NCBI GenBank assembly: GCA_963930775.1
Contig: OZ005693.1
Location: 7,562,006 to 7,626,005 of the forward strand
DNA length: 64,000 nt
Direction of reading: 5' to 3'
Source: Cliona cf. orientalis
Lineage: Eukaryota; Porifera; Demospongiae; Clionaida; Clionaidae
Shown: positions 47,201 through 57,581 of the stretch, in pieces
How positions within the stretch are numbered: position 1 is the first letter of the stretch
How the letters are laid out: the number at the start of each line of letters is the position of its first letter
Notes under the pieces: model-generated
Database searches by the model: none
What the model saw: only the letters and a program-made list of their open reading frames with translations
What the model was told of the DNA's origin: nothing
Made by a program: the position numbers and the translations under genes

Positions 47201-50071
47201 TGGTATACCTGCAGTCGCTTCCTATCAAAAGGCAAAAACGAGAAGCGTGCGCGCTCTATATAGAGCGCTTACCACGAGTTTAGCTTACTGCCACGCCCAC
47301 AAAATTGGCCCCGCCTATTTCAATTTTTGCACATGGTAAGTGCCCAGTACACCGTGTAAGCACCCAGTATGGCGAAATCAGCGAGTTATGGTAGAGCGCC
47401 CATGGGCGCTTACCCGGGAGACTACGGTACTACGCATAACAAAAATCACATTGCCACTGCTGCTTCAAGTTAGACGATAAAACCATACCATGCATGCACT
47501 GCAGTTACCGTTCACAGAACAGCTATTATTTGGCATTTCATTTCTTGTAGTTGCGCAAGGCTAGTGACCAGAGCTATCTATTGACAATCAAAAGGCTGAA
47601 ATGATACTCCTGCATGCATCACAGGATTCCTACTGGTTTCAGTATCAGTGTTGCTAGTCACGGAAAGCACTTACATCTATAAGGCCACAGCAATTTAATA
47701 TTCTGTTTCTCATCCAATGCAATATAAAAAATCAATGCGGGCGGGCGGCATTGTTTACAAACACAGCTGAAAAAACACAGCACGTGATCCACAGGGACAC
47801 TGAATTGACGTTATTTGATAGTGCGCTTTAATTAGAGTGACGTCGTGCGTTCAAGTTTGTGAGCTATTTATGTGACAGTTGGTCTGTTCCACGGTGCGAG
47901 AGCTCTAGTTTTATTGACTACGCATCTTTGCATGGAGAAACTCGTCGTGTTTTTGAAGTGGCTGTTCTAACATTTTCAATGCGGTGCTTTGTACAAGGCT
48001 ATATATGAGTGTTTTTGCAAGTCAAAATCCTGGAAGTCTGTGCGGGCGGTGGATGAGAAACAGGATATTAAATTGCTGTGGCCTAATATACCTCTGACAT
48101 TCTTTCAATTGAGGTAAGGCCACACAGAATAAATTGTTTGTTTGAACTAACATGACCACGAAACAGTAGGGTTGGTTGGCTATGTAAACTTGTGGTATTC
48201 CAGCTATGTGGAGGTTTGTGCTGTGTGGTAGCTGACAGTCCTATTAAGAAATATGAGTCAGTATTATAATATGCCTGTAGTAAACTCAGCTATTGGATGC
48301 TTTAAATTTTCAACAGTCAGTCGGGCTAGTTCAAACAAACATTTAACTCTGGGTGGCCTAACCTAACATACTAACGTCAGGACTTGTAGATTCCTCCCAA
48401 TACACAGTGCAAACAGAGGTAGTAAATTGAATACAGCCATGAAACACTTCCCATATTCTGGCTTACATACTTGCATGCATTATTCAGTTACCAGGAGTAT
48501 ATTGATGTTACCAGGTCCTATAAAATTATGCTACTATACCTGTAGACTGAATATGAGGGCAATGAGCCCAAGAACAAAGAAGCAGAAGAGCAAGTTGATG
48601 ATGGAGAGAACAACGTAGTTGTTTGGCCTAATCCCAGGGCTCACATGAGTGATGACGCCTGGCTGTTGAGCTACGACCACCTGCAAAACATGCATGAATG
48701 AGCTTTCATTTCAGAAAAACTGAGCCAAACAATGTAGCTATACATAATGCGTATATATATATATATAGTGGATTGTTGTCCATAGCTTTTGCATGTAGAA
48801 AAATAAACTTAGGACAAGAGCAACTATACATGTATGTATAATATCTGTGTATGCAAGCATCAGTGGTGCATGCCTAGTCTCGTGACCCAGCTACCTAAAA
48901 TGCACACGAAAAAGGGGTCTGGTAACATTGTGTACAACGAGTTGTCGCAGCGGAATTCAATAATTACCTATGTAGACATGTTGGAATGTAATTAGCGTTC
49001 ACATAAAATTTGCGCAAGAGACTATTGATGGCTTTATCCACTCTTCTCGTCATGGTATGGTAACTATGCAAAGCAAAGCGACTTCCCATAGCCAGTAGGT
49101 AAGCTAACCAACACAACTTTACCTCCGATGAAAGCTTGAAGCTTAAAACCGAACAAGCAAGGGCTAGGGAAGGCTTCTATAGCTCTTGTTTGTTTGCTGT
49201 AGCCAACAGATGGCATGGTATCGCTCTTATATCATGGAGAGGTGATTGCTGGACTTACTCGATGCCTTCTGCCCGCTCAAAGTCGCCATAGAGCCCTTGC
49301 GGACACGAGCGCCACCGTATGGCACATTCAAGTGCAAGTTTTTTCGTAAAAATTAATTGTGCGCTTTGAGCATTAATTGCAACAGAGCGATCTGATTGGT
49401 CGCGCCACATTCCAGAGTTTGGGACAACTCGTTGTACACAATGTTACCAGACCCCTTTTTCGCGTACGTTTTAGGGGGCTGGGTCACAAGACTAGTGCAT
49501 GCCACTGTGGTGCACTGGGAATGTGACAGGGAAATAATGACTACCATGATAGACATGTGCATAAAGCTTAGCTTAACTGACCACGAGGGGGGGGGGGGAT
49601 TTGTTATATTGGGTCCAGTAGAAGTTTAATAGTGTAAAATAGAGTAATACCTAGAGTGTAATATTAAACTCATGGGACAATTACAACACAACCTAGAGTA
49701 ACTCATGGGACGATTTTACACCAGCAAAATCCTGAGTAAGCTTATTTTATTATATTATTATGGCATTAGCTTACGGTAGTTGCCTGCTGCTGAGCAGTGT
49801 AGCCAGGCGGCTGCTGAGGATAGCCACCTGTTACGATGGGCTGGCCGTAGGCATCAACAACGCCAGGAGGCTGTTGAGGATAGCCTCCCAATGGTTGACC
49901 GTAGGCGTCAACAGGTTTAACGTTGGTCTGAGGAGCGTATCCTTGCGCAGGGTAGCCGAAAGCGGCTGCCTGCTGAGCAGCTGCAGCTGGATCTGGGTAG
50001 CCCGGCTGCTGTTGAGGAGCGGGGTAGCCGGTCGATGGATCTGCGGGATATGGCGGTGGCTGAGCTTCCAT
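41213..50071 (-). CDS. Dispanin / CD225 (IFITM-like) transmembrane protein, 3 exons, 199 aa
   Basis: Exons 50071-49775, 48680-48540 and 41374-41213 total 600 bp, all phase-0 joins, giving 199 residues plus TAA. Exon 1 is a cytosolic Pro/Gln/Tyr-rich tail (MEAQPPPYPADPSTGYPA; GGYPQQPPG repeats). Exon 2 holds PNNYVVLSIINLLFCFFVLG and LIALIFSLQ, the CD225 membrane segment. Exon 3 starts VDSAWTSGRYEEARHSSNIA and ends in a second hydrophobic segment (IGIGIGIGGWVIVGIIIV). The NLLFCFFVLGLIAL…S-x-Q-V…G-x-Y-x-x-A…S…A pattern is the dispanin signature. Vertebrate members sit in plasma or endosomal membranes, and those with long proline-rich tails (PRRT/TMEM/SynDIG groups) have varied roles. A specific role here cannot be inferred. 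The first intron is 1.1 kb and the second 7.2 kb, packed with mobile elements. Confidence 0.9.
42018..42840 (+). repeat. TAACCCTCGCC dispersed repeat, interrupted copy
   Basis: Matches 18082-18665 along its length, but at 42350-42632 a TA-flanked MITE interrupts it exactly between positions that are adjacent in the other copies. Confidence 0.85.
42350..42632. mobile_element. TA-flanked MITE, CCGTATTTTCTCG family, copy 2 (nested)
   Basis: Ends CCGTATTTTCTCGTTATTAG and the complement of …TTAATAGCGG…ATATGG. TA on both sides (42348-42349; 42633-42634). It is inserted in a TAACCCTCGCC repeat whose intact copies at 18367 and (reversed) near 63123 carry a single TA at this site. Confidence 0.92.
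43690..44270. repeat. Dispersed repeat family E (divergent) followed by a TAACCCTCGCC-family end
   Basis: Blocks shared with 24600-25060: gtaaccacaagaatgcacaa, gatcagtgatga, agaagccatcgctgtctc, acagaacgactaccgtaa. Then tagcggtgagggttctgcac tc matches the right end of the repeat at 18082. ORFs of up to 121 codons here are in repeat DNA and are not called. Confidence 0.65.
44271..44797. other. Intronic spacer with short period aaattt/caattt motifs
   Basis: The 44400-44700 stretch repeats variants of tcacattcaatttgtgaaag and caaatttcacattaaatct, suggesting a degraded local repeat. The overlapping 68- and 74-codon ORFs are not considered genes. Confidence 0.35.
44798..47427. mobile_element. 2.63-kb TA-flanked DNA transposon with internal inverted duplication
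   Basis: Terminal inverted repeats CCGTAGTCTCCCGGGTAAGC and their complement, flanked by TA (44796-44797; 47428-47429), point to Tc1/mariner-type insertion. Inside, about 44925-45330 and 46150-46560 are about 400-bp inverse copies of each other, each with a matching ORF (starting MQFLPF…, with FVHAVCKRSQKC). At 47012-47142 (plus) an exon-like frame ends in a highly acidic tail (DDDVGDLDPFSDSDD, stop), as often seen at transposase C-termini. No intact transposase remains. It lies in the second intron of the dispanin gene. Confidence 0.85.
47682..48084. mobile_element. AGGCCAC inverted-repeat element, copy 1
   Basis: Starts aggccacagcaatttaatat tctgtttctcatcc and ends with its near-perfect inverse complement. 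It is 403 bp, non-coding. Confidence 0.85.
48117..48359. mobile_element. AGGCCAC inverted-repeat element, copy 2
   Basis: Starts aggccacacagaataaattg tttgtttgaact and ends with the matching inverse (agttcaaacaaacatttaac…gtggcct). It shares the terminal AGGCCAC with the neighbour only 33 bp away, but its arms differ further in. Confidence 0.8.
48875..49494. mobile_element. 620-bp element with about 80-bp inverted arms and 9-bp target duplication
   Basis: The arms begin TAGTCTCGTGACCCAGC and TAGTCTTGTGACCCAGC (inverse), and match on through ggggtctggtaacattgtgt acaacgagttgtc. GTGCATGCC lies on both sides (48866-48874; 49495-49503). Long arms and a 9-bp duplication suggest a Mutator-like non-autonomous element (inference). 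It is in the first intron of the dispanin gene. Confidence 0.88.
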
Positions 50072-50308
50072 AATTACCGGCAATCTCAAAATTAAAATCT
50101 TCGGTCAATGATTTGTGAGCAAAATATATGAGCTATACACGTCTCAGTACCGGTCAAACTATTATTTCCAAGCTATAATTGCATATTTGTGGGCGTGGCA
50201 CTCCAGTAATCCAGTCCAGTATACTCGGTTTGGGTTTGGGTTTGAGTAGTCCACTCCACCATTCCAGTCCACCGAATTCACATACACCTGTCTTAGTTGT
50301 ATGCGGTA

Positions 50309-50963
50309 CAGAGGCGTAGGAAGATGTTTTAAGATGGGGGTGCTGAGGACTGGCCTTTGGCCAGTCCTCCCCTAGGGGGGTCCGGGGGCATGCTCCCCCG
50401 GAAAATTTTGAATTCTACATTCCCGGAGATGCATTCTGAGCCATTCTGAACCACTTTTTATCAAAACTTTCAACATCAATTTTACGTACTGTAAAAAACA
50501 AAACACATTTAAAAGTGACCAAAATAATTAATTCTACGAGAGTTAGCTGACACAAAGTACATGCATGTAGCCAGAGACCAACAGTCTGGTCAGAGACTCA
50601 TTGTTGCTTGGCTACGCTTAGATACACTTGCTAAGTTACTTACTATTGTTTTCAGCTTGCTCCTCACTAGCACTCTCTGTTCCAACAAAAAAGGACAGCA
50701 GACTCGTTTGTGTAGCCATTGATAGCACGTGCACATGTACGTACAAGCTCAAGAGAGCTAGCTGCATGCAGCATGCGCATGCAGGTATTGGCACGTGATA
50801 AACCACCATGACCTCTGAACTCTGTAGTTTGACCTTCAAGCGTTGACACTGCATGTACAATACTGACTACAAGCAAGCCCTAGTCAAGGATCAAGTAGGT
50901 AAGTATAGCTGAAAATAAGGGGGTGCTCCAGCACCCGGAGCACCCCCCCTTCCTACGCCACTG
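50309..50963. mobile_element. CAGRGGCGTAG inverted-repeat element, copy 2
   Basis: Ends CAGAGGCGTAGGAAG and CTTCCTACGCCACTG, with CGGTA on both sides (50304-50308; 50964-50968). It lies 238 bp upstream of the dispanin start codon and could influence its promoter. Contains ggggggtccgggggcatgct, shared with 32760. Confidence 0.85.
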
Positions 50964-52118
50964 CGGTACCAGTCACAAGTGTGGGACCCACATTCAACTT
51001 CTAGAAAGGTACAACGGTACAGCAGACTTGATCGTGTAATCAACCGTTGACACCCTCTAAAACCCAATTGCCCCATGCAACTTGAGCAGAGGACAACACA
51101 ACTCATTTTAATACATATGATCAACTTGTTCAAGATTTAGCGTTTTGTCCACAAGCACCTCACAGCTCATACATTTCGTAATAAGTCAGTTAATGTACGT
51201 AATAATAATCCCTAATTATTAAAATTTAATAGACCTATTAATGTCACTTGTATCATTCTTTTCTCGCCATGTTCTATTAATTTTCTTAGTGGAATAACTT
51301 ACCCAGCTCTGCCACTTGTTCATCGTCTTTGTACTCCTTTAAGTGTAATGTTATCTTTTATAATAGGGCACATACATGTACTTGTATTAGCCATTGCTAT
51401 TTCATAGGCGTAGGAAGATGGTAATGGTTGAGGGGGCATTGTAATATTTGCGCGCGAAGCGCGTGCAAAATTTTTGCGACCATACCCACTTTGGGTATAA
51501 ACTACGCCCTTTTGAAACGAATATTAAATCGATCAGAATAGATGTTGTAGGTACTTTAGTACTTATTCTCGAAATTCAATATGATAGCTATTTCATAGTC
51601 AGGCCTATAACAGCATGTACAGGCATTGCTGTGGCTGTTGGGGCACTGGCCCCCTTCCTTGCTGGTTGGGGGGGCACGTGCCCCCGGTGCCCCCCTGGTT
51701 CCTACGCCTATGTATTTTATGCATCCTTGCGTGTATGCACGCATGGACAACTACAATTTTAAATTTAGTGTAATGATTATCAGTATTAATACAATTAGGG
51801 CAGCAACAGTGCTCTTACGTCAAATGCACGGTAGCTACTCTTACACCAAATAGCACTCGTTCGTGCTATTACTGATCTTGCATACTCGTACAAGTAAGAG
51901 TTACTGATTACTGCCATGCATAGCTAATTCATGTACTAGGAAGTGTGTGATTAATTCGATTCCATAATATTTTTGAACGCAACTGAAGAGGTTGCGTAGA
52001 ATCAATTTTTTTTTGGCTTGGTACTTTCATAAGTACACGACATTGTCACATAATATAACAGTAAGTTAATAAATAAATTATTATTATAATACAATATACA
52101 AAATGAATCATGCTCCTA
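50964..52118. other. Intergenic region between dispanin and NIDO-EGF genes
   Basis: Holds the element at 51403-51712; otherwise AT-rich with no recognised gene. The 104-codon plus ORF at 51448 overlaps the element. Confidence 0.5.
51403..51712. mobile_element. CAGRGGCGTAG-type element, copy 3
   Basis: Ends CATAGGCGTAGGAA and TTCCTACGCCTATG. TATTT is duplicated on both sides (51398-51402; 51713-51717). The inner sequence is rich in ggggggcacgtgcccccggt. Confidence 0.85.
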
Positions 52119-55100
52119 CTAGGCAGCTGAAAGCAGTTCACGAGTATCAAGATTAGCATCCAAGGATTCATTACTGGTCAAATTTGATTGTTTCAGACTT
52201 CGAGCTTGAATAATTATCTTCTTGGCAACAATGACATACCCAGCAACTGCTCCAAATAATAAAATCAAAAACACCAGTCCAACAGTGCTAGGAACTGATA
52301 TGATCACAGCTCGGTACATTTCAAGGATCGTTTGAGTATCAGCATCTGTAAGAAAAGTTGTTAGGATCTCTATACTCTGACAACACATATTTCCCTGCTA
52401 GTAGCTAACTCCATGAAAGATGATACTTAGTGGTAGTTACTTATTACTAGCTAGCCGCCATTATTAAATCATCAGCTAAATAGGTAAGGAAAGAGGTTAT
52501 ACCAGTAGTCATTACCTTCAATTGCAATTTCTGTACAGTTGTACCCATCCCCAGTGAAATCTGGGTCACAGGTGCACTGAAATCCCTCACTGAACAGCCC
52601 TTCTCTTGTGCAAGATGCATTAGAATGACAAGGTAGAGATAAACATGGATCTGGAACTGTAAAATTAAATTATAGCTAGTTATTAATCTGTGAATAATCT
52701 TATCATACTGAAATGATTTACTTGTACAAGTGAATCCATCACCAACAGTAAATGGAGGTATGCTACATGTACAGGTGAAGTTTTCACTTAAGAATCCTTC
52801 CCTTTGGCAGTCAGCATTGGGATCACAAGGTCCAGGATTGGAAAGGCATGGGTCTGGGACTACAAATTAATAGAACCAAAATTAATTAATGCGCACAATA
52901 TGATATCTTTGCATCAATTAAAGCTGTTATAATCTCATGTAATCCTATGCCATGCAATGTCGGTTTCATTAGCCATGCATGTAATGCATGATTTCTACCA
53001 AGTTTGGAATGTATACATAGTAATTGAGATACTGGTCAGGTTTCAACTGTATTGAACACGTTAAAGATACCATTGATGTGGTACGCATGACTTCAGGGAA
53101 TCGTATCACTTCACAGAAACATATATTATTTTCCTGTAACAGTTATTGCATGGCAGCCATGGAGAGGAACAGAAAGCTACACACCTCATTAGCTATAGTC
53201 TAATCTTACTTGAACAGTTAAACCCGTCTCCATCGGTGAATGGATCTCTGCATGAACATGTGAAATTTGCACTCAGTAGTCCTTCTCTCTCACAGTCAGC
53301 ATTGATATCACATGGTTCTCTATCACATGGATCTGGAACTAATTTACAATGTCATTGATTCTGTGATTATGATATGGTGTGCACTATAATTATGACTCAT
53401 GCTGTCATTCCCCTTACGATTATAAATCACTGGCTATGTGCACAGTCTTATTTTAACGCTACCTATGTATAATATTATTATCATGGATTAGTATACTACA
53501 GAATACCATAACTGATCATGATAATAATATTATTATTGTGTTGGACATTTCCATCAGTATTAATAAATCATATAGCTACGTCTTAATAGGGTTTGGACAC
53601 TTGTATTAATACTGTCATAAAAGTTACTATCTTGTTACATGTCATACCTGAACAGTTAAATCCAGTTCCTTCAGTAAATGGAGGTTGACAAGTGCATACG
53701 AAATGATCACTGAGTAATCCTTCTCTTTCACAGATAGCATTAACATCACAAGGATCGCTAAGGCAAGGATCTGGAACTATAAAATAACAAAGTGCATCAA
53801 GGCATAATACGTATGTACATATGCAAAGCACAATGTTGTACGTACCTGAGCAGTTAAATCCATCTCCTACTGTGAATGGAGCTTGACATGAACACGTAAA
53901 ATTTCTAGTCAACAAATTTTCTCTCGTACATAGCGCATTAGGATCACAAGGAGAGGACAAGCATGGGTCTGGAACTGCAACACATATTGACTATTATTAG
54001 TACAATAGTTAAAACATTCAGTATTTAGCTACTGAATTCTGTGTCTGTGCACAATGTTATACAAGATAAGTTTATTGCAACTAGTCGATATCCTCATACT
54101 TGAACAGTTGAATCCATCTCCTACTGTGAATGGAGTCAGGCATGAACAAGTGAAATTTCCACTCAGTAAACCTTCTCTCTCACATAGTGCATTAGTGTCA
54201 CATGGTAGAGACAAACAAGGATCCGGTACTGACATGTGTAATTAATAATCAAATATGAAAGTCACATACGCACAAATTCTATTCAATTGATATCATTAAT
54301 TTAAAGATTCAGAGCTAGCTTGGTACCTGAACAGTTGAATCCATTCCCTTCCGAGAATGGAGACTGACAAGTGCATGTGAATTCATCAGTGAGTAATCCC
54401 ACCCTGATACAGATGGCATTTTCATCGCAGGGATCACTTAGGCAGGGATCTGGAACTGTATCATTATTTGCATGACAATAATTATTATCTTTGCAGTCCC
54501 TATTTTAGTTACACCTGTACAGTTAAATCCATCTCCCACGGTGAAAGGAGCCTGGCACAATGTCATAGTATAATGGGTAAGACATTTAGAATTAAATTTT
54601 ACTGAATTCTGTGTCTTGCATGTACTTAATACATTATACTACATTATGTACATTTGCACTGGAAATGTCTCTAGTAATATTATTTGCATGTACTTGAACA
54701 GTTAAACCCAGTTCCTTCAATGAATGGAGGCTGACAGGTACAAAAGAAGTTATTGGAGAGTAACCCTTCCCTCTCACAAATGGCATTGATATCACAGGGA
54801 TCACTTAGGCAGGGATCTGGAACTGCACAATGTTATACAAGATAAGATTATTGTAACTAGCCGATATCCTCATACTTGAACAGTTGAATCCATCTCCCAC
54901 TGTGAATGGAGTCAGGCATGAACAAGTGAAATTTCCACTCAGTAAACCTTCTCTCTCACATAGCGCATTAGTATCACATGGTAGAGACAAACAAGGATCC
55001 GGTACTGACATGTGTAGTTAATAATACAAAAATCATGTGCGTACAAATTCTGTGTAATTGATAAAAGATTCAGAGCTAGCTCGGTACCTGAACAGTTGAA

Positions 55101-57249
55101 TCCATTCCCTTCCGAGAATGGAGACTGACAAGTGCATGTGAATTCATCAGTGAGTAATCCCACCCTGATACAGATGGCGTTTTCATCACAGGGATCACTT
55201 AGGCAGGGATCTGGAACTGTATCATTATTTGCATGATAATAATTATTATCTTTGCAGTCCCTGTAGACTTTATTACACATTAATTTTAGTTATACCTGTA
55301 CAATTAAATCCATCTCCCACGGTGAATGGAGCCTGGCACAAACAATTGAAGCTTCCACTCAACAAACTTTCTCTTATACATAGAGCATTAGGATCACAGG
55401 GCGTAGATAAACATGGATCTGGAACTGATGGTAGTAATCAAAACATGAAGTCATCCAAATTGATGTTCATAGCTAGCTATATTATTATACCTGAACAGTT
55501 GAATCCATTCCCTTCAGTAAATGGAGAATTACAAATACAGGTGAAGTTATCGGAAAGCAATCCTTCCCGGACACAAATGGCATTGACATCACAAGGAGGG
55601 TTAGGATTAAGACAAGGGTCTGGAACTGAATTAATTAATCAAAATTAATAAAAAAATTTTAATGTCAAAAATTCATTCTTACCTGAACAATTAAATCCAT
55701 CTCCCACTGTGAATGGAGCCAGGCATGAACATGTGAAGTTTATGCTCTGTGAACTTTCTCTAGTACATTCAGCATTTGGATCACAAGGTGTAGGGAGACA
55801 AGGATTCGGGACTGCAAAATAATAATTGATGCAGAATTTTGTGTTATGGTCACCACTGTGATCATTCTGTGAATACATACTTGTGCAGATTGTTCCATTT
55901 CCAGTGTATGGAGGAACACAGGTGCAATTAAAGTCACTTGACACTCCAATCTGTTGACATTCAGCATTTGAGTCACATGGACTCAAGGAGCAGGGATCCG
56001 GAGCTAATACATTATAAAATACTCTATATATAGTAGAACACTGCTCTAGTTGTTACGGAAGTAGCAATTATACCCTGATTTGAATCCTCATTAAGTCATG
56101 CATGCAAGGAATGTCTACCAGTAAAAGCAATCAAAATTTAATTACCTGAAATTTGAGCAGTATTGACTTTAAACACCCACATTCCTGGTATTGGGACTCC
56201 CAGGATGTTACTGGTTGAGGCGATATTGATCAAGTCGGGAGAATTGGTGCCAGTCACAGTAACAAAATTCATTAAATCACCAGCATTGAGGCCAACAGTA
56301 GCAAATGCAGGTCCAGTCAGTCCTTTATTTAATTATAACAATGGTATTAAATTTCATCACATAGCATACTAAATTAGGAATGCATACCATCCATGTTATC
56401 TCCAGCTATCCATTGTATTCCTCCATCTTCATACAGAAAGAGAATGAAAGATGATTCACTATCAGCAGCAAGTACAGCTTGAAATGTGTTCCGCTGTGCA
56501 CATTATGTCATAATTATTGTAATTAAGCTAGTAGCTAGACATACAAGCTATAATATACCTTATCACCAAGCTGTTGAAAGTAGCCAACTTCAAACCACGT
56601 TATAATCACGAGATATTGTGGCATAAAGCTTGACATGAAAGCATTATTAATTATTTGAGCTGTGTCATTTCGTAACGCTTGGTCAATTGTCAATCTATAG
56701 TATACATTACCAAGTCCACCAGTTGTATCAGCGTCAGCCCAAAAAGGAGCAATGCGTACTTCAGCAGTTGGAAACGGAGCTGGAGTGAAAGTATCAACAG
56801 TCTCATTCAGTGATAGCAGCCCATTAGTAGCCACCTGTGAAAGCACAGTGCCATGTGCATACATTGGATCATGTATCTATGTTTCAACTGGCACAGGGAT
56901 ATTCCTACTTTCTGCAAAAAGATTGTTAATCGCACTAAAGGTCCTAAGTCAGTGTTATGTATAGGTTTACACTTTCTGCAAGAACTAACGTAAACTTATT
57001 ACCGAATTTTCAGCTATAGTGGTATGTACTTACTCCAATTAAGTTATATGACTTTCCAAAGAAGAAGAATGGATCTGGGAGGAGTAGACTGGTAGTGACA
57101 TCGTCGCCATCACCTAGCTCAGCGTCATTATTTGCCAATCCAAAGGAGAAGAATTGGCTTATTGGTACAGCTGACACTTGATTTCCACACTGGATTATAC
57201 AGTAGATAATAAACAAGCAAGACACCATTATTTTGGAAGCACAGCGCAT
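52119..57249 (-). CDS. NIDO-domain, multi-EGF transmembrane protein (19 exons, 942 aa)
   Basis: Exons: 57249-57034, 56834-56559, 56493-56388, 56322-56146, then one EGF per exon at 56003-55881, 55811-55683, 55625-55491, 55424-55296, 55216-55088, 55004-54876, 54822-54694, 54455-54327, 54228-54100, 53974-53846, 53776-53648, 53338-53210, 52859-52722, 52656-52516, and a last exon 52345-52119. The sum is 2,829 bp, an exact multiple of three. The start has a signal peptide (KIMVSCLFIIYCIIQCG), then a NIDO domain (VRIAPFWADADT, VIITWFEVGYF, GGIQWIAGD, VGLNAGD). Then come 14 EGF-like modules of the form VPDPCLS-x-PCD-x-NA-x-C…F-x-C-x-C…GxGFNCS, a membrane helix (VGLVFLILLFGAVAGYVIVA) and a short cytosolic tail ending LLSAA. 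NIDO is known from nidogen, mucin-4 and tectorin-type proteins. A cell-surface adhesion or recognition role is inferred. Confidence 0.9.
54100..55424 (-). repeat. Tandem duplication of EGF exons inside the NIDO-EGF gene
   Basis: Exons 55216-55088 and 54455-54327 encode identical modules, as do 55004-54876 and 54228-54100, with very similar introns. Offsets are about 761-778 bp. The third exon of the block (55424-55296) survives in the second copy only as the relic at 54515-54560. Confidence 0.9.
54515..54560 (-). pseudogene. Truncated EGF exon relic
   Basis: Matches the last 46 bases of EGF exon 55424-55296 (minus strand; codes CQAPFTVGDGFNC) including its donor, then breaks off at gcctggcacaa into sequence like the spacer near 54030. 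It has no splice acceptor, so it should be skipped. It marks the junction of a tandem duplication. Confidence 0.85.
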
Positions 57250-57581
57250 ATTATTATGATTTATACTGAATGCACATCACTGATCAACTCAGGCTCGTGT
57301 AGGACTATAGCTATATACATCCAGTCCAGTTGCTACATAGAATTATTGAGAAAAACATGATATGACGCGGAACTTATTACCGCTTATTACACCGATTCGT
57401 GCATCGATCCTGTATCGTATAACAGCCTCTGAATCTTACGCATGCGCACGGGGTAAGGGGTAGCTGACGCATGACGACCTTTACCGTTTACTTCGCTAAA
57501 TTCGAACTTGCGTTAATAGCTGCTATCTCAGTCACACTTCCTCAACCCGTATTAGAGGAATGAGGTCTTGAATACAGTGGC
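57250..57581. promoter_or_regulatory. Shared divergent promoter of two NIDO genes
   Basis: 332 bp separate the start codons of the minus-strand NIDO-EGF gene (57249) and the plus-strand NIDO-mucin gene (57582). The middle is relatively GC-rich (acgcatgcgcacggggtaag), as in bidirectional promoters. No TATA box is clear on either side. Confidence 0.5.

Noticed and set aside
49760..50095. 111-codon plus ORF
   Set aside because: It is antisense to dispanin exon 1.
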